Source: Gammaproteobacteria bacterium
Lineage (GTDB): Bacteria > Pseudomonadota > Gammaproteobacteria > Immundisolibacterales > Immundisolibacteraceae
Direction: 5' to 3'
Assembly (NCBI GenBank): GCA_003645395.1
Contig: QNFC01000045.1
Location: 1-9,612, forward strand
Length of the DNA: 9,612 nt
This document shows positions 1-6,006 of the stretch, one piece after another (position 1 is the stretch's first letter; each line of letters starts with the position of its first letter). A model generated the notes under the pieces. It did not search any database, was not told the origin of the DNA, and saw nothing but the letters and a program-made list of their open reading frames with translations. The position numbers and the translations under genes were made by a program.

Positions 1-1
1 C

Positions 2-247
2 GGTTGTCCATTGCAAATACTTGATCTGTCCGTACCCGAAGCAGTGTTATTTAGTCGAGTAAGAGAGCGCTCTGCAGCGGGAACGGACGCCTCCGAGGCT
101 GACGTTGTGGTACTGACTCAACAACTGGAGAGCTTTCAACCGCTTGCTGAAGACGAGTTGATGGATGTCCTGCCACTTGATGCTGACCAGCCGGACGCGC
201 TTGACCAGGCAATCTCACGTATCAATCTATTGCAACATCCTTTGTAG
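2..247 (+). CDS. C-terminal end of a P-loop kinase/ATPase (partial, AAA_33-like)
   Basis: The reading frame is open from the left edge and ends with TAG at 245-247, so only about the last 81 residues are present and the start lies outside the window. A TTG at position 11 should not be taken as the start, because the frame continues upstream and the visible part has no N-terminal nucleotide-binding motif. The stretch with SRVRERSAAG, then DASEADVVVLTQQLES and a following QPLAEDE, resembles from memory the tail of the zeta-toxin/AAA_33-type kinase domain in proteins annotated 'bifunctional aminoglycoside phosphotransferase/ATP-binding protein'. In that family the arginine-rich helix is the lid near the ATP phosphates, and the 'ASEADxxVLxxQL' helix follows it. 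The P-loop would be upstream, out of view. The gene ends about 140 bp before a strong hairpin at 388-430. The substrate cannot be inferred from this fragment. Confidence 0.7.
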   Translation, partial: GCPLQILDLSVPEAVLFSRVRERSAAGTDASEADVVVLTQQLESFQPLAEDELMDVLPLDADQPDALDQAISRINLLQHPL

Positions 248-272
248 TAGAGGAGCCTAAACAGAATTAGTC

Positions 273-293
273 ACCAGGGTCAGACCCCTTGGT
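273..293. repeat. Imperfect palindrome around GGGTCAGACCC (possible REP-like element)
   Basis: GGGTC (277-281) and GACCC (283-287) form a perfect 5-bp inverted repeat around a single A. ACCA (273-276) and TGGT (290-293) extend it outward with a mismatched bulge. From memory, GGGGTCAGACCCC-type palindromes are common intergenic repeats in proteobacteria, some associated with REP-associated tyrosine transposases (RAYTs). No transposase gene is present here and only one copy is visible, so a solitary REP-like remnant is an inference. It could equally be a weak RNA hairpin downstream of the kinase gene. Confidence 0.35.
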
Positions 294-316
294 TCATGCT
301 GATCGTCGACAACGTG

Positions 317-330
317 AAGTACTAGTACTT
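317..330. other. Perfect 14-bp palindrome AAGTACTAGTACTT
   Basis: These 14 bases are exactly self-complementary, with no central spacer. The site lies between the end of the kinase gene and the end of the convergent amidohydrolase gene, so it is not in an obvious promoter. A dyad without spacer is typical of protein-binding sites rather than of RNA hairpins, which need a loop. A short hairpin, CCTGGA-AAA-TCCAGG, follows at 341-355. What binds here, if anything, cannot be told from the sequence. Confidence 0.35.
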
Positions 331-387
331 AATTGGGCTGCCTGGAAAATCCAGGGTGGTTCAAACTGAGGAGTGTAAATTTTTGCC

Positions 388-430
388 TAAACCCACCAAC
401 GCCCCAGGCAAGGGGGCGTTGGTGGGTTTA
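388..430. terminator. Bidirectional hairpin terminator between convergent genes
   Basis: An 18-bp perfect inverted repeat (388-405 and 413-430) encloses a 7-nt loop AGGCAAG. The GC-rich core CCCACCAACGCCCC makes it by far the most stable structure in this gap. It sits between the + strand kinase gene (ends 247) and the - strand amidohydrolase gene (ends 462), as expected for a shared terminator. Neither strand has a classical long U-tract right after the stem: each stem ends in GGGTTTA, and the - strand then reads GGCAAAAATTT. The termination role therefore rests on stem strength and position. The loop AGGCAA is complementary to TTGCCT at 383-388 just outside the stem. Confidence 0.65.
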
Positions 431-461
431 GAAGCTGCCCCCGAGGGGGTAAACAGACTTG

Positions 462-1547
462 TTAGCCGAGGTTAAAAAACCTCCTGGCGTTGTCACCGAG
501 GAAGGCTGATTTTTGCTGATCGTTCATGAAGGTTAGCTCTTTGGTTTCTTTAATCTGCTTACGCACGGCGGCGAAATCCACCTCGTGGGGGTAGTCGGTG
601 GAGAAGGCAAAGGGTTCGATACCGACTCGTTTTATCAGGTGTTCCAGAGTCGGTTCTTCGCCTTCGCAGCCGATCAGGATTTGACCGCCGGTTAAATAAT
701 CTTCGAACGATTTATCAAATCCAAGCATGTCGGCTTCCAGCTCGGCGTTACGGGCCATGCGGTCGAGAAAAATGGTGCACCAGGCGGAACCGCCTTCCGT
801 GTAGGCAACTTTCAGGTCAGGCTGTTGTTCGAAAATACCCGAGTGAATCATGCTGGCGCAGGCGATCATCAGCCCCATGGGATGGTGAATAACGTGTGAA
901 GCAGCTAAGGAATCGAGGGCATCGAGTCCCATGCCGCCGTTGGGGCCGCCATGCACACCGAGTACGCAACCCAGACGCGCGGCTTCTTCGTACACCGGGA
1001 AGTAATATTCGTGGCCCAGTGGCAGCGGCAGGCCGCTGGAGGGCAGCATTGCACCGGGTAGTTTCAGGTCATTGACGGCGCGGCGTAGTTCGATCACCGC
1101 ATCTTTTGGGCTCTGCATAGGAATCAGCGCCATCGGCAGGAGTTTGTCGCTGACATTTCGGTAGCGATCAGCCACGTAATCGTTGTAGGCCTGACAAACG
1201 GCAATGGAGTACTCGATTGCACGCAGCGCCCCGACGGTAAGGCCTTCGCTGGTGTACATGATCGAGTATTCGACGTCGGCTTTGTCGAGAAACTCCAGCC
1301 AGTCTTCGGCACCGCCCTTGCGGTTAGCGGAGGCTCCCTCGTGGTCGCCCATGATGCCGAACTCTTCGCGAAAGGTTTTCGGGTTTGGCCAGTGGACGCC
1401 GTCAAGTGTTGGGAAGGGGGTACGGAAAAAATTTTGTGGATTGACACACAGCTCTTTTACCGCAGGGTGGGCGTATTCGGCCATCTCCGCAAGTGATTCC
1501 ATGATGTGGCCGTCTGCATCCACTGCTTTGGCTATCGCATTACTCAT
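462..1547 (-). CDS. Amidohydrolase-2 family metal-dependent hydrolase/decarboxylase
   Basis: The 361-residue protein has the hallmarks of the Amidohydro_2 (ACMSD-like) TIM-barrel family. D10-A-D12-G-H14 at the N-terminus gives the first metal-binding segment. H199-G-G lies in the middle, E251-G-G follows, and the C-terminal STDYPH has D318 and H321. In this family the His residues and the late Asp bind a catalytic divalent metal, and members hydrolyse C-N or C-O bonds or decarboxylate aromatic and related acids. The length is normal and no signal peptide is seen, so it is likely cytoplasmic. The ATG start has a good Shine-Dalgarno (GGAGAGGAACA before ATG). It is divergent from the three-gene operon starting at 1702, with a 154-bp shared upstream region, and could be co-regulated with it. 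The substrate cannot be assigned. Family confidence is high, specific function low. Confidence 0.9.
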   Translation of the reverse strand: MSNAIAKAVDADGHIMESLAEMAEYAHPAVKELCVNPQNFFRTPFPTLDGVHWPNPKTFREEFGIMGDHEGASANRKGGAEDWLEFLDKADVEYSIMYTSEGLTVGALRAIEYSIAVCQAYNDYVADRYRNVSDKLLPMALIPMQSPKDAVIELRRAVNDLKLPGAMLPSSGLPLPLGHEYYFPVYEEAARLGCVLGVHGGPNGGMGLDALDSLAASHVIHHPMGLMIACASMIHSGIFEQQPDLKVAYTEGGSAWCTIFLDRMARNAELEADMLGFDKSFEDYLTGGQILIGCEGEEPTLEHLIKRVGIEPFAFSTDYPHEVDFAAVRKQIKETKELTFMNDQQKSAFLGDNARRFFNLG

Positions 1548-1646
1548 TGTTCCTCTCCAAAATTGGTTAGAATTTTCAGGCTTTTCTGTGTTTATTGCTG
1601 AAGGTTATTTGCGGCTGATCCTACACTGTGAAGGCCGGTTGTTAAA

Positions 1647-1675
1647 CTGATAGTCTAAGCGACTGATCTTATCAG
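1647..1675. promoter_or_regulatory. Inverted repeat CTGATA-N17-TATCAG in the divergent promoter region
   Basis: CTGATA (1647-1652) and TATCAG (1670-1675) are exact inverted repeats 17 nt apart. AGTC (1652-1655) and GACT (1661-1664) form a smaller inverted repeat inside. The site lies in the 154-bp gap between the divergent amidohydrolase gene and the ferric-reductase-like gene, 27 bp upstream of the latter's ATG. This is where a repressor or activator acting on both transcripts might bind. No convincing -35/-10 pair was found in the gap, so the operator role is inference. Confidence 0.3.
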
Positions 1676-1701
1676 CGTGAATACACTGAGAACCTTATTT
1701 A

Positions 1702-2385
1702 ATGCAGGAACGGTCGGAAAAAACAGGTGGCAGTTCGATTCCGGTTTGTGTCGTGATTACGTTGAGTTGTTTGTTGATGACCGGCCTCTACGCTTATACC
1801 CGTTATGTATATTTTGGCCCAATTGCGGAGTCCAAAATACCGCTCTATATCAGTAATAAGGCGATTAGCTGGAGCAGTGTGCTGTTACTGTGCAGCAGTT
1901 TTGCGGTCGGCCCTCTGGCGAAATTGACAGACCGTTGTCAAAAATGGGTAGCTTATCGGCAGGTGTTTGGCCTGACCGGGTTGTGGCTAGCGACGTTGCA
2001 TATTCTGGTCTCTATGCCTATTTTTAACATGTTTTACTACACCGGCTTTTTTAATCTTGACGGCACGCTGAAAGTGACCACCGAGCTGTCGATGCTTGCT
2101 GGCGCGGTCGCCTGGATGGTGCTGCTATTCCCTGCCGTGGTGTCGTTGCCGGCCGTCGCCGCCTCTATGCCTGCGGTTGGTTGGCGACGAGTTCAGCGCC
2201 TGGGATTGGTCGCGCTGCTAATTATCTTTAGCCATGTTGCCTGGTTGGGGTGGAGTGGCTGGTTTTTGCCCGCTGACTGGTTTGGCGGGTTGCCGCCGAT
2301 TACGCTAATCAGCTGTGGTGTGATCGCGTTGCTTATGCTGTTACGTCTTACTGCTGCGCTAATGGGGAATGGGGTAAATGACTGA
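1702..2385 (+). CDS. Ferric-reductase-like / MsrQ-like heme membrane protein, first gene of operon
   Basis: The 227-residue, very hydrophobic protein has about six predicted membrane helices (near residues 14-33, 54-75, 85-108, 130-150, 165-187 and 199-218). The segment YRQVFGLTGLWLATLH (H100) and the later W161...SHVAW (H178) match my memory of the ferric-reductase-like transmembrane domain shared by MsrQ/YedZ and NOX proteins, which carries electrons across the membrane on b-type heme. Only two histidines occur in the whole protein. The position 13 residues before H178, usually the first His of an HX13H pair, is Gln165, so probably only one heme can be held. No FAD or NAD(P) domain is fused. 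The ATG at 1702 is the only reasonable start because an in-frame TGA lies at 1687-1689; its ribosome site is weak. The gene overlaps the next by 8 bp. An msrP partner gene is not in the window. Confidence 0.75.
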   Translation: MQERSEKTGGSSIPVCVVITLSCLLMTGLYAYTRYVYFGPIAESKIPLYISNKAISWSSVLLLCSSFAVGPLAKLTDRCQKWVAYRQVFGLTGLWLATLHILVSMPIFNMFYYTGFFNLDGTLKVTTELSMLAGAVAWMVLLFPAVVSLPAVAASMPAVGWRRVQRLGLVALLIIFSHVAWLGWSGWFLPADWFGGLPPITLISCGVIALLMLLRLTAALMGNGVND

Positions 2386-3142
2386 TTATCAAGTCGGGCT
2401 GACAGTGCCGTTGCTGCTTGTCGCCACTTCGGCCGCCGCGGCAGAGCCGCAGAGCTACCAGGTTGCTTTTGTCCACGATTACCAGCAGCAGGGAGATGCT
2501 AAAAAACTGCATCGGCTGGTTAGTCAGCAAGTCCAGTTTGACGCTGATGGTGTGCTTGCCGGTTTTACCGATAGCCAGGGTCCGCTGAGCTGGAATGCCT
2601 CGACGTATGACAGCGGCCAGCACACCAGTTTGCACTGGGGTCGCTGGACCCGTGGAATTATTGGTGGCACCGGCCTGCACAGTGGCCAGGATATTAGTGG
2701 TGCTGAAGGGGTGCGCAACAGTTTTCGCTATATTGCCGGAGTGGTGCCCAATATGCCGCTCACTGATGCCGCTACCTATTCTCTGCTGGGTGGCCACACA
2801 GGTCCTACCGCAGGCGAAGGCGGGGGAACATCGATCACTCTGCTTAATCAGGGCCAGGTAGAGCTGACTGATGGGGGTGATTTTGCCAGTGTCTCGCTTT
2901 CGCTGAGGGTGGCCAGCGGTATTTACAACTTCTCGTCGCCGAAACTGCCGGTGAAAGCGTTCGGGTTTTCTGCCGATCAACCGATCCCGACCAGCGGCGT
3001 GCTCTGCATACCCGGCTGTACCACCTATATAGAAGGCTTTGTTGCTGGTGCAGAGGGTGCCGAGGTGGGGGTGGCGTTTAGCATTCACAATCCGGCTCTC
3101 TCCAAACACATCAACGGTATCGCTGCTTTCCAGCGTGACTGA
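2378..3142 (+). CDS. Probable exported protein with FecR C-terminal-like beta-rich domain
   Basis: The 254-residue protein starts with a hydrophobic stretch and an AxA-type site (VPLLLVATSAAAA, cleavage likely near residue 22). This looks like a signal peptide except that the first residues, MTDYQ, have no Lys or Arg. The rest is rich in Gly, Ser and alternating hydrophobics, as in a beta-barrel. From memory, features such as WGRW (87-90), YSLLGGHTGPT (134-144), a C210-IPG-C214 pair followed by a 'GFVAGAEGAEVGVAF' stretch and a terminal INGIAAF resemble the domain at the C-terminus of some marine FecR-family proteins, related in look to TbpB-like barrels. The FecR part itself is absent, so this is a stand-alone version. 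The start ATG lies inside the end of the upstream gene (ATGACTGA overlap) with TAA just before it, so no earlier start is possible. The role is unknown; it is likely periplasmic or surface-exposed. Confidence 0.6.
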   Translation: MTDYQVGLTVPLLLVATSAAAAEPQSYQVAFVHDYQQQGDAKKLHRLVSQQVQFDADGVLAGFTDSQGPLSWNASTYDSGQHTSLHWGRWTRGIIGGTGLHSGQDISGAEGVRNSFRYIAGVVPNMPLTDAATYSLLGGHTGPTAGEGGGTSITLLNQGQVELTDGGDFASVSLSLRVASGIYNFSSPKLPVKAFGFSADQPIPTSGVLCIPGCTTYIEGFVAGAEGAEVGVAFSIHNPALSKHINGIAAFQRD

Positions 3143-4508
3143 CTTTGTTTCGCCGCGGGTTGCTGAACCGAGTTCGGCGGTCCCGGGCATCGACTGGCCA
3201 GCATTGCCGGAGCCGGTGGGCGCGTCAATGCTGGCGCTGCAATTTCAACTGCAGCAGTCTCAATGGTGGTCGTTAGAAGAAATCCGAGCCCACCAGCTGC
3301 GGCAGTTTCAGGCGTTGCTGGCCCACGTGGTGGTGCAGACTGACTGGTACGGTCAGCAGGCCGCGTTTGTGGAGTTGGCGGATAGTCCGGAGATAATAGA
3401 CGAACAGCTGTTTAGTCAGCTGCCACTGCTCTGTCGCAGTGAGTTACAGCAAAACTTGCCTGCACTGACCGCCAGCGAGATTCCGCCGGCCCACGGTCAG
3501 CGGCTTGATCTGGCTACTTCTGGCAGTACCGGCACGCCGCTGACCGGCTTTGAGACCGAGATCAACAATTTTTTTTGGGGTGGCTGTAACCTGCGTGACC
3601 ACCTCTGGCATGATCGCGATCTGTCGGCCAAATTTGCGGCGATTCGTACCAAAGTTGATCAACAGACCCTTCCTGATTGGGGTCGGGCAATCGCCTGTGC
3701 GTTTAATACTGGCCCGGCGGTGACGCTGGATATTGCCACCCCGGTTACTGATCAAGTTGACTGGTTGGTGGCACAGCAGCCAGGGTATCTACTTAGCCAC
3801 GCTAGTAATCTGCAGGCCCTGGCCCGGCAGATTCTGGCAATGGGTACTGAGGTTGAGAGCCTGCAGGGAATAATCAGTTTTGGCGAGAAATTACCGGCGG
3901 ATTTGCGGGCGCTATGCGACCAGGCCTGGAATGCGACCCTGACTGATATTTACAGTGCTGAGGAGGTCGGTTACATCGCCCTGCAGTGCCCGAGTGAACC
4001 TGCTCACTATCACGTGATGGCTGAACAGCTAATCGTTGAAATTATCGACGCTGAGGGTAACCCCTGCGAGCCAGGGCAGTGGGGAGAGGTAGTGATTACC
4101 AGTCTGCACAACTTTGCCATGCCATTGATTCGCTACAGGATAGGCGATTTTGCTCGGGTTGGTGAGGTCTGCGGGTGTGACCGGGGATTACCGGTGATTA
4201 CCGAAATTATGGGTCGAGGGCGCAACATGATTACGCTTCCCGATGGCAGCCAGCACTGGCCCAGTTTTCCGGCGGAGTTGTGGCTGGGGGTGGCTCCGAT
4301 CCAGCAGCTGCAGCTCGAACAGCTCTCGCGGCAGCAGATTTTGGTCCATTACCAGCTGGAGCGGCCACTATCGTTGGATCAAAGTGCTCAGCTGCGCCGG
4401 CAGTTAGCGGAGTCGTTGCACTACCCCGGGAGTATCGAATTTGAGCATCACCTTGCGCCACTAACCGAGCCGGGACAGAAGTTTGAGGATTTTGTGAGCC
4501 GTTTATAA
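3135..4508 (+). CDS. PaaK-like adenylate-forming CoA ligase (phenylacetate-CoA ligase family)
   Basis: I place the start at GTG 3135, giving 457 residues, because it reproduces the 8-bp overlap of the upstream junction (GTGACTGA here, ATGACTGA there). The frame extends upstream to 3039 but only inside the preceding gene. Core motifs of the acyl-adenylate superfamily are present: TSGSTGTP (128-135) for ATP phosphates, YSAEEVGY (273-280), RYRIGDFA (333-340), GRGRNMI (360-366) and a C-terminal K449 in PGQKFEDF. Family members activate a carboxylic acid to the acyl-AMP and then to the CoA thioester in the cytoplasm. Motif spacing and size fit the phenylacetate-CoA ligase/F390-synthetase branch rather than the longer Acs type. 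No other phenylacetate (paa) gene is nearby, so the true acid is unknown and a paaK symbol is not justified. It is the last gene of the operon, followed by the hairpin at 4547-4578. Confidence 0.85.
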   Translation: MTDFVSPRVAEPSSAVPGIDWPALPEPVGASMLALQFQLQQSQWWSLEEIRAHQLRQFQALLAHVVVQTDWYGQQAAFVELADSPEIIDEQLFSQLPLLCRSELQQNLPALTASEIPPAHGQRLDLATSGSTGTPLTGFETEINNFFWGGCNLRDHLWHDRDLSAKFAAIRTKVDQQTLPDWGRAIACAFNTGPAVTLDIATPVTDQVDWLVAQQPGYLLSHASNLQALARQILAMGTEVESLQGIISFGEKLPADLRALCDQAWNATLTDIYSAEEVGYIALQCPSEPAHYHVMAEQLIVEIIDAEGNPCEPGQWGEVVITSLHNFAMPLIRYRIGDFARVGEVCGCDRGLPVITEIMGRGRNMITLPDGSQHWPSFPAELWLGVAPIQQLQLEQLSRQQILVHYQLERPLSLDQSAQLRRQLAESLHYPGSIEFEHHLAPLTEPGQKFEDFVSRL

Positions 4509-4546
4509 CCCGTTGTAGTCGGCCGAGTTTTTAGGCTTGCAAGAAT

Positions 4547-4578
4547 CAGAAACGCCCCGACAAAGCAGGGCGTTTCTG
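4547..4578. terminator. Hairpin terminator shared by the ligase operon and icd
   Basis: CAGAAACGCCC (4547-4557) and GGGCGTTTCTG (4568-4578) form a perfect 11-bp stem with a 10-nt loop. It lies in the 92-bp gap between the convergent ends of the CoA ligase gene (4508) and icd (4601), so it probably ends both transcripts. On the - strand the stem runs into a T-rich stretch (TTTCTGATTCTT), which favours icd termination; the + strand has only the T run inside the stem. Confidence 0.75.
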
Positions 4579-4600
4579 GTCAAACGATGGGTCGTTGCAA

Positions 4601-5857
4601 TTACATATTGTCGATAATCGCGTCGCCGAACTCGGCACTGCCCAGCTTGGTTGCGCCATCCATTAGCCGGTCAAAATCGTAGGTGACGGTTTTTGCGTTA
4701 ATGGCACCACCAAGGCCTTTAACAATCAGGTCGGCTGCTTCGCTCCAGCCCATGTGGCGCAGCATCATCTCGGCGGAGAGAATCAGCGAGCCAGGGTTGG
4801 ACATATTTTTGCCCGCATATTTAGGTGCGGTGCCGTGGGTCGCTTCAAACAGACCAATGGTGTCGGAAAGATTGGCGCCGGGTGCTATGCCAATACCACC
4901 GACCTGGGCGGCCAGGGCGTCAGAGATATAGTCGCCGTTTAGATTCAAGGTGGCGATAACGTCGTACTCTTTGGGCCGCAGCAGGATCTGCTGGAGCATG
5001 GCGTCGGCGATCACGTCTTTGACGATAATTTCTTTGCCAGTTTTTGGGTTTTTAAAACTGCACCATGGGCCACCGTCAATTTCTACTGCACCGAACTCTT
5101 CTTTGGCCAGCTCGTAGCCCCAGTCTTTAAACGCGCCTTCGGTGAATTTCATAATATTGCCCTTGTGTACCAGGGTCACTGAATCACGATCGTTATCGAT
5201 GGCGTAACGGATGGCTGCCCGTACCAGCCGTTTAGTGCCTTCGGCGGAGACCGGTTTAATGCCAATGCCGGAGGTTTCCGGGAAACGAATTTTGGTGACG
5301 CCCATGTCGTTTTGCAGGAAGTCGATGACCTTTTTGACTTCCGGGGTGCCTGCTTCAAATTCGATACCGGCGTAGATATCTTCTGAGTTTTCCCGGTAGA
5401 TCACCATGTCGGTGTTTTCCGGGTTTTTCAGCGGACTCGGGGTGCCAGGGTAATAGCGCACCGGTCGTAGGCAGGTGTAGAGGTCCAGCTCCTGACGCAG
5501 GGCAACGTTGAGGGAGCGAAAGCCGCCGCCAACGGGAGTGGTCAGTGGGCCTTTAATGCCGACTAAAAATTCGCGCATAGCATCGAGGGTTTCTTCGGGC
5601 ATCCAGGTTTCGCCGCCGTAGGTGGCCACGGCCTTTTCCCCGGCATAGACTTCCATCCAGGCGATTTTGCGTTCGCCGTTGTAGGCTTTGTTGACGGCCT
5701 GATCGACCACTTTGATCATTGGTGGGGTGACATCGATGCCGATGCCGTCACCTTCGATAAACGGAATGATCGGGTTGTTAGGTACGTTAATGCTGTTGTC
5801 GGCGTTGGCGGTTATTTTTTCGCCGTCGGTAGGTACAATGATTTTTTCGTAAGCCAT
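4601..5857 (-). CDS. icd: NADP-dependent isocitrate dehydrogenase
   Basis: The 418-residue protein matches the Escherichia coli Icd type along its whole length, with a constant +2 offset. It oxidatively decarboxylates isocitrate to 2-oxoglutarate in the TCA cycle, yielding NADPH, as a cytoplasmic dimer. Visible residues: S115 (E. coli S113, the substrate-binding serine phosphorylated by AceK) in GGGFRSLNVALRQ, R121, R131, R155, Y162, K232, and the metal aspartates D285, D309 and D313. K346 and Y347 in HGTAPKYAGK correspond to the NADP-selecting pair K344/Y345. All catalytic positions are intact, so control by phosphorylation at the glyoxylate branch point is possible if aceK exists elsewhere. 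The ATG start is preceded by AGGA 11 nt upstream. It is convergent with the ligase operon and divergent from the ferredoxin gene, and appears monocistronic. Confidence 0.97.
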   Translation of the reverse strand: MAYEKIIVPTDGEKITANADNSINVPNNPIIPFIEGDGIGIDVTPPMIKVVDQAVNKAYNGERKIAWMEVYAGEKAVATYGGETWMPEETLDAMREFLVGIKGPLTTPVGGGFRSLNVALRQELDLYTCLRPVRYYPGTPSPLKNPENTDMVIYRENSEDIYAGIEFEAGTPEVKKVIDFLQNDMGVTKIRFPETSGIGIKPVSAEGTKRLVRAAIRYAIDNDRDSVTLVHKGNIMKFTEGAFKDWGYELAKEEFGAVEIDGGPWCSFKNPKTGKEIIVKDVIADAMLQQILLRPKEYDVIATLNLNGDYISDALAAQVGGIGIAPGANLSDTIGLFEATHGTAPKYAGKNMSNPGSLILSAEMMLRHMGWSEAADLIVKGLGGAINAKTVTYDFDRLMDGATKLGSAEFGDAIIDNM

Positions 5858-5922
5858 GGAACTCTGTTTCCTGTGCGTCGGGTTAAGCGGTAAAGGGCGG
5901 AAATTACGTAGAAAAGCCGCGC

Positions 5923-5953
5923 ATTCTACATCAATTTAGCGGTTTCACTTGAA
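5923..5953 (-). promoter_or_regulatory. Candidate sigma-70 promoter of icd
   Basis: Read on the - strand, TGTAGAAT contains a good -10 hexamer (TAGAAT, at 5923-5928), 65 bp upstream of the icd ATG. The -35 is unclear: TTCAAG (5948-5953) is 19 bp away and TGAAAC (5944-5949) is 15 bp away, and neither is ideal. The call rests mainly on the -10 match and position, within the 149-bp gap that separates icd from the divergent ferredoxin gene. Confidence 0.35.
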
Positions 5954-6006
5954 TCGGCGATGGCGTCTTGCTCTGCTACGTTTTGGATTATTGCTGGAAT
6001 TTTAAA

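Noticed and set aside
1204..1650. 148-codon + strand open frame over the start of the amidohydrolase gene
   Set aside because: It is antisense to a well-supported gene and has no recognisable domain.
1639..1667. Possible promoter TTGTTA plus ACTGAT upstream of the operon
   Set aside because: The -35 is acceptable, but the hexamer at 17-bp spacing is a poor -10 match, so I did not call it.
3039..3134. Upstream extension of the CoA ligase frame to a TTG at 3039
   Set aside because: The extra 32 residues fall inside the preceding gene and do not look like the family; GTG 3135 reproduces the overlap seen at the other junction.
2348..3190. Long 280-codon open frame on the - strand opposite the exported protein gene
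   Set aside because: It lies wholly antisense to the operon genes, has a basic, Arg/Gly/Thr-rich composition without any family motif, and is best explained as a shadow of the codon bias of the + strand gene.
5968..6006. Earlier TTG start for the ferredoxin
   Set aside because: It adds 13 residues with two stray Cys and Trp/Tyr that are unlike the family; the TTG at 6007 has a better-placed ribosome site. The choice is still not certain.
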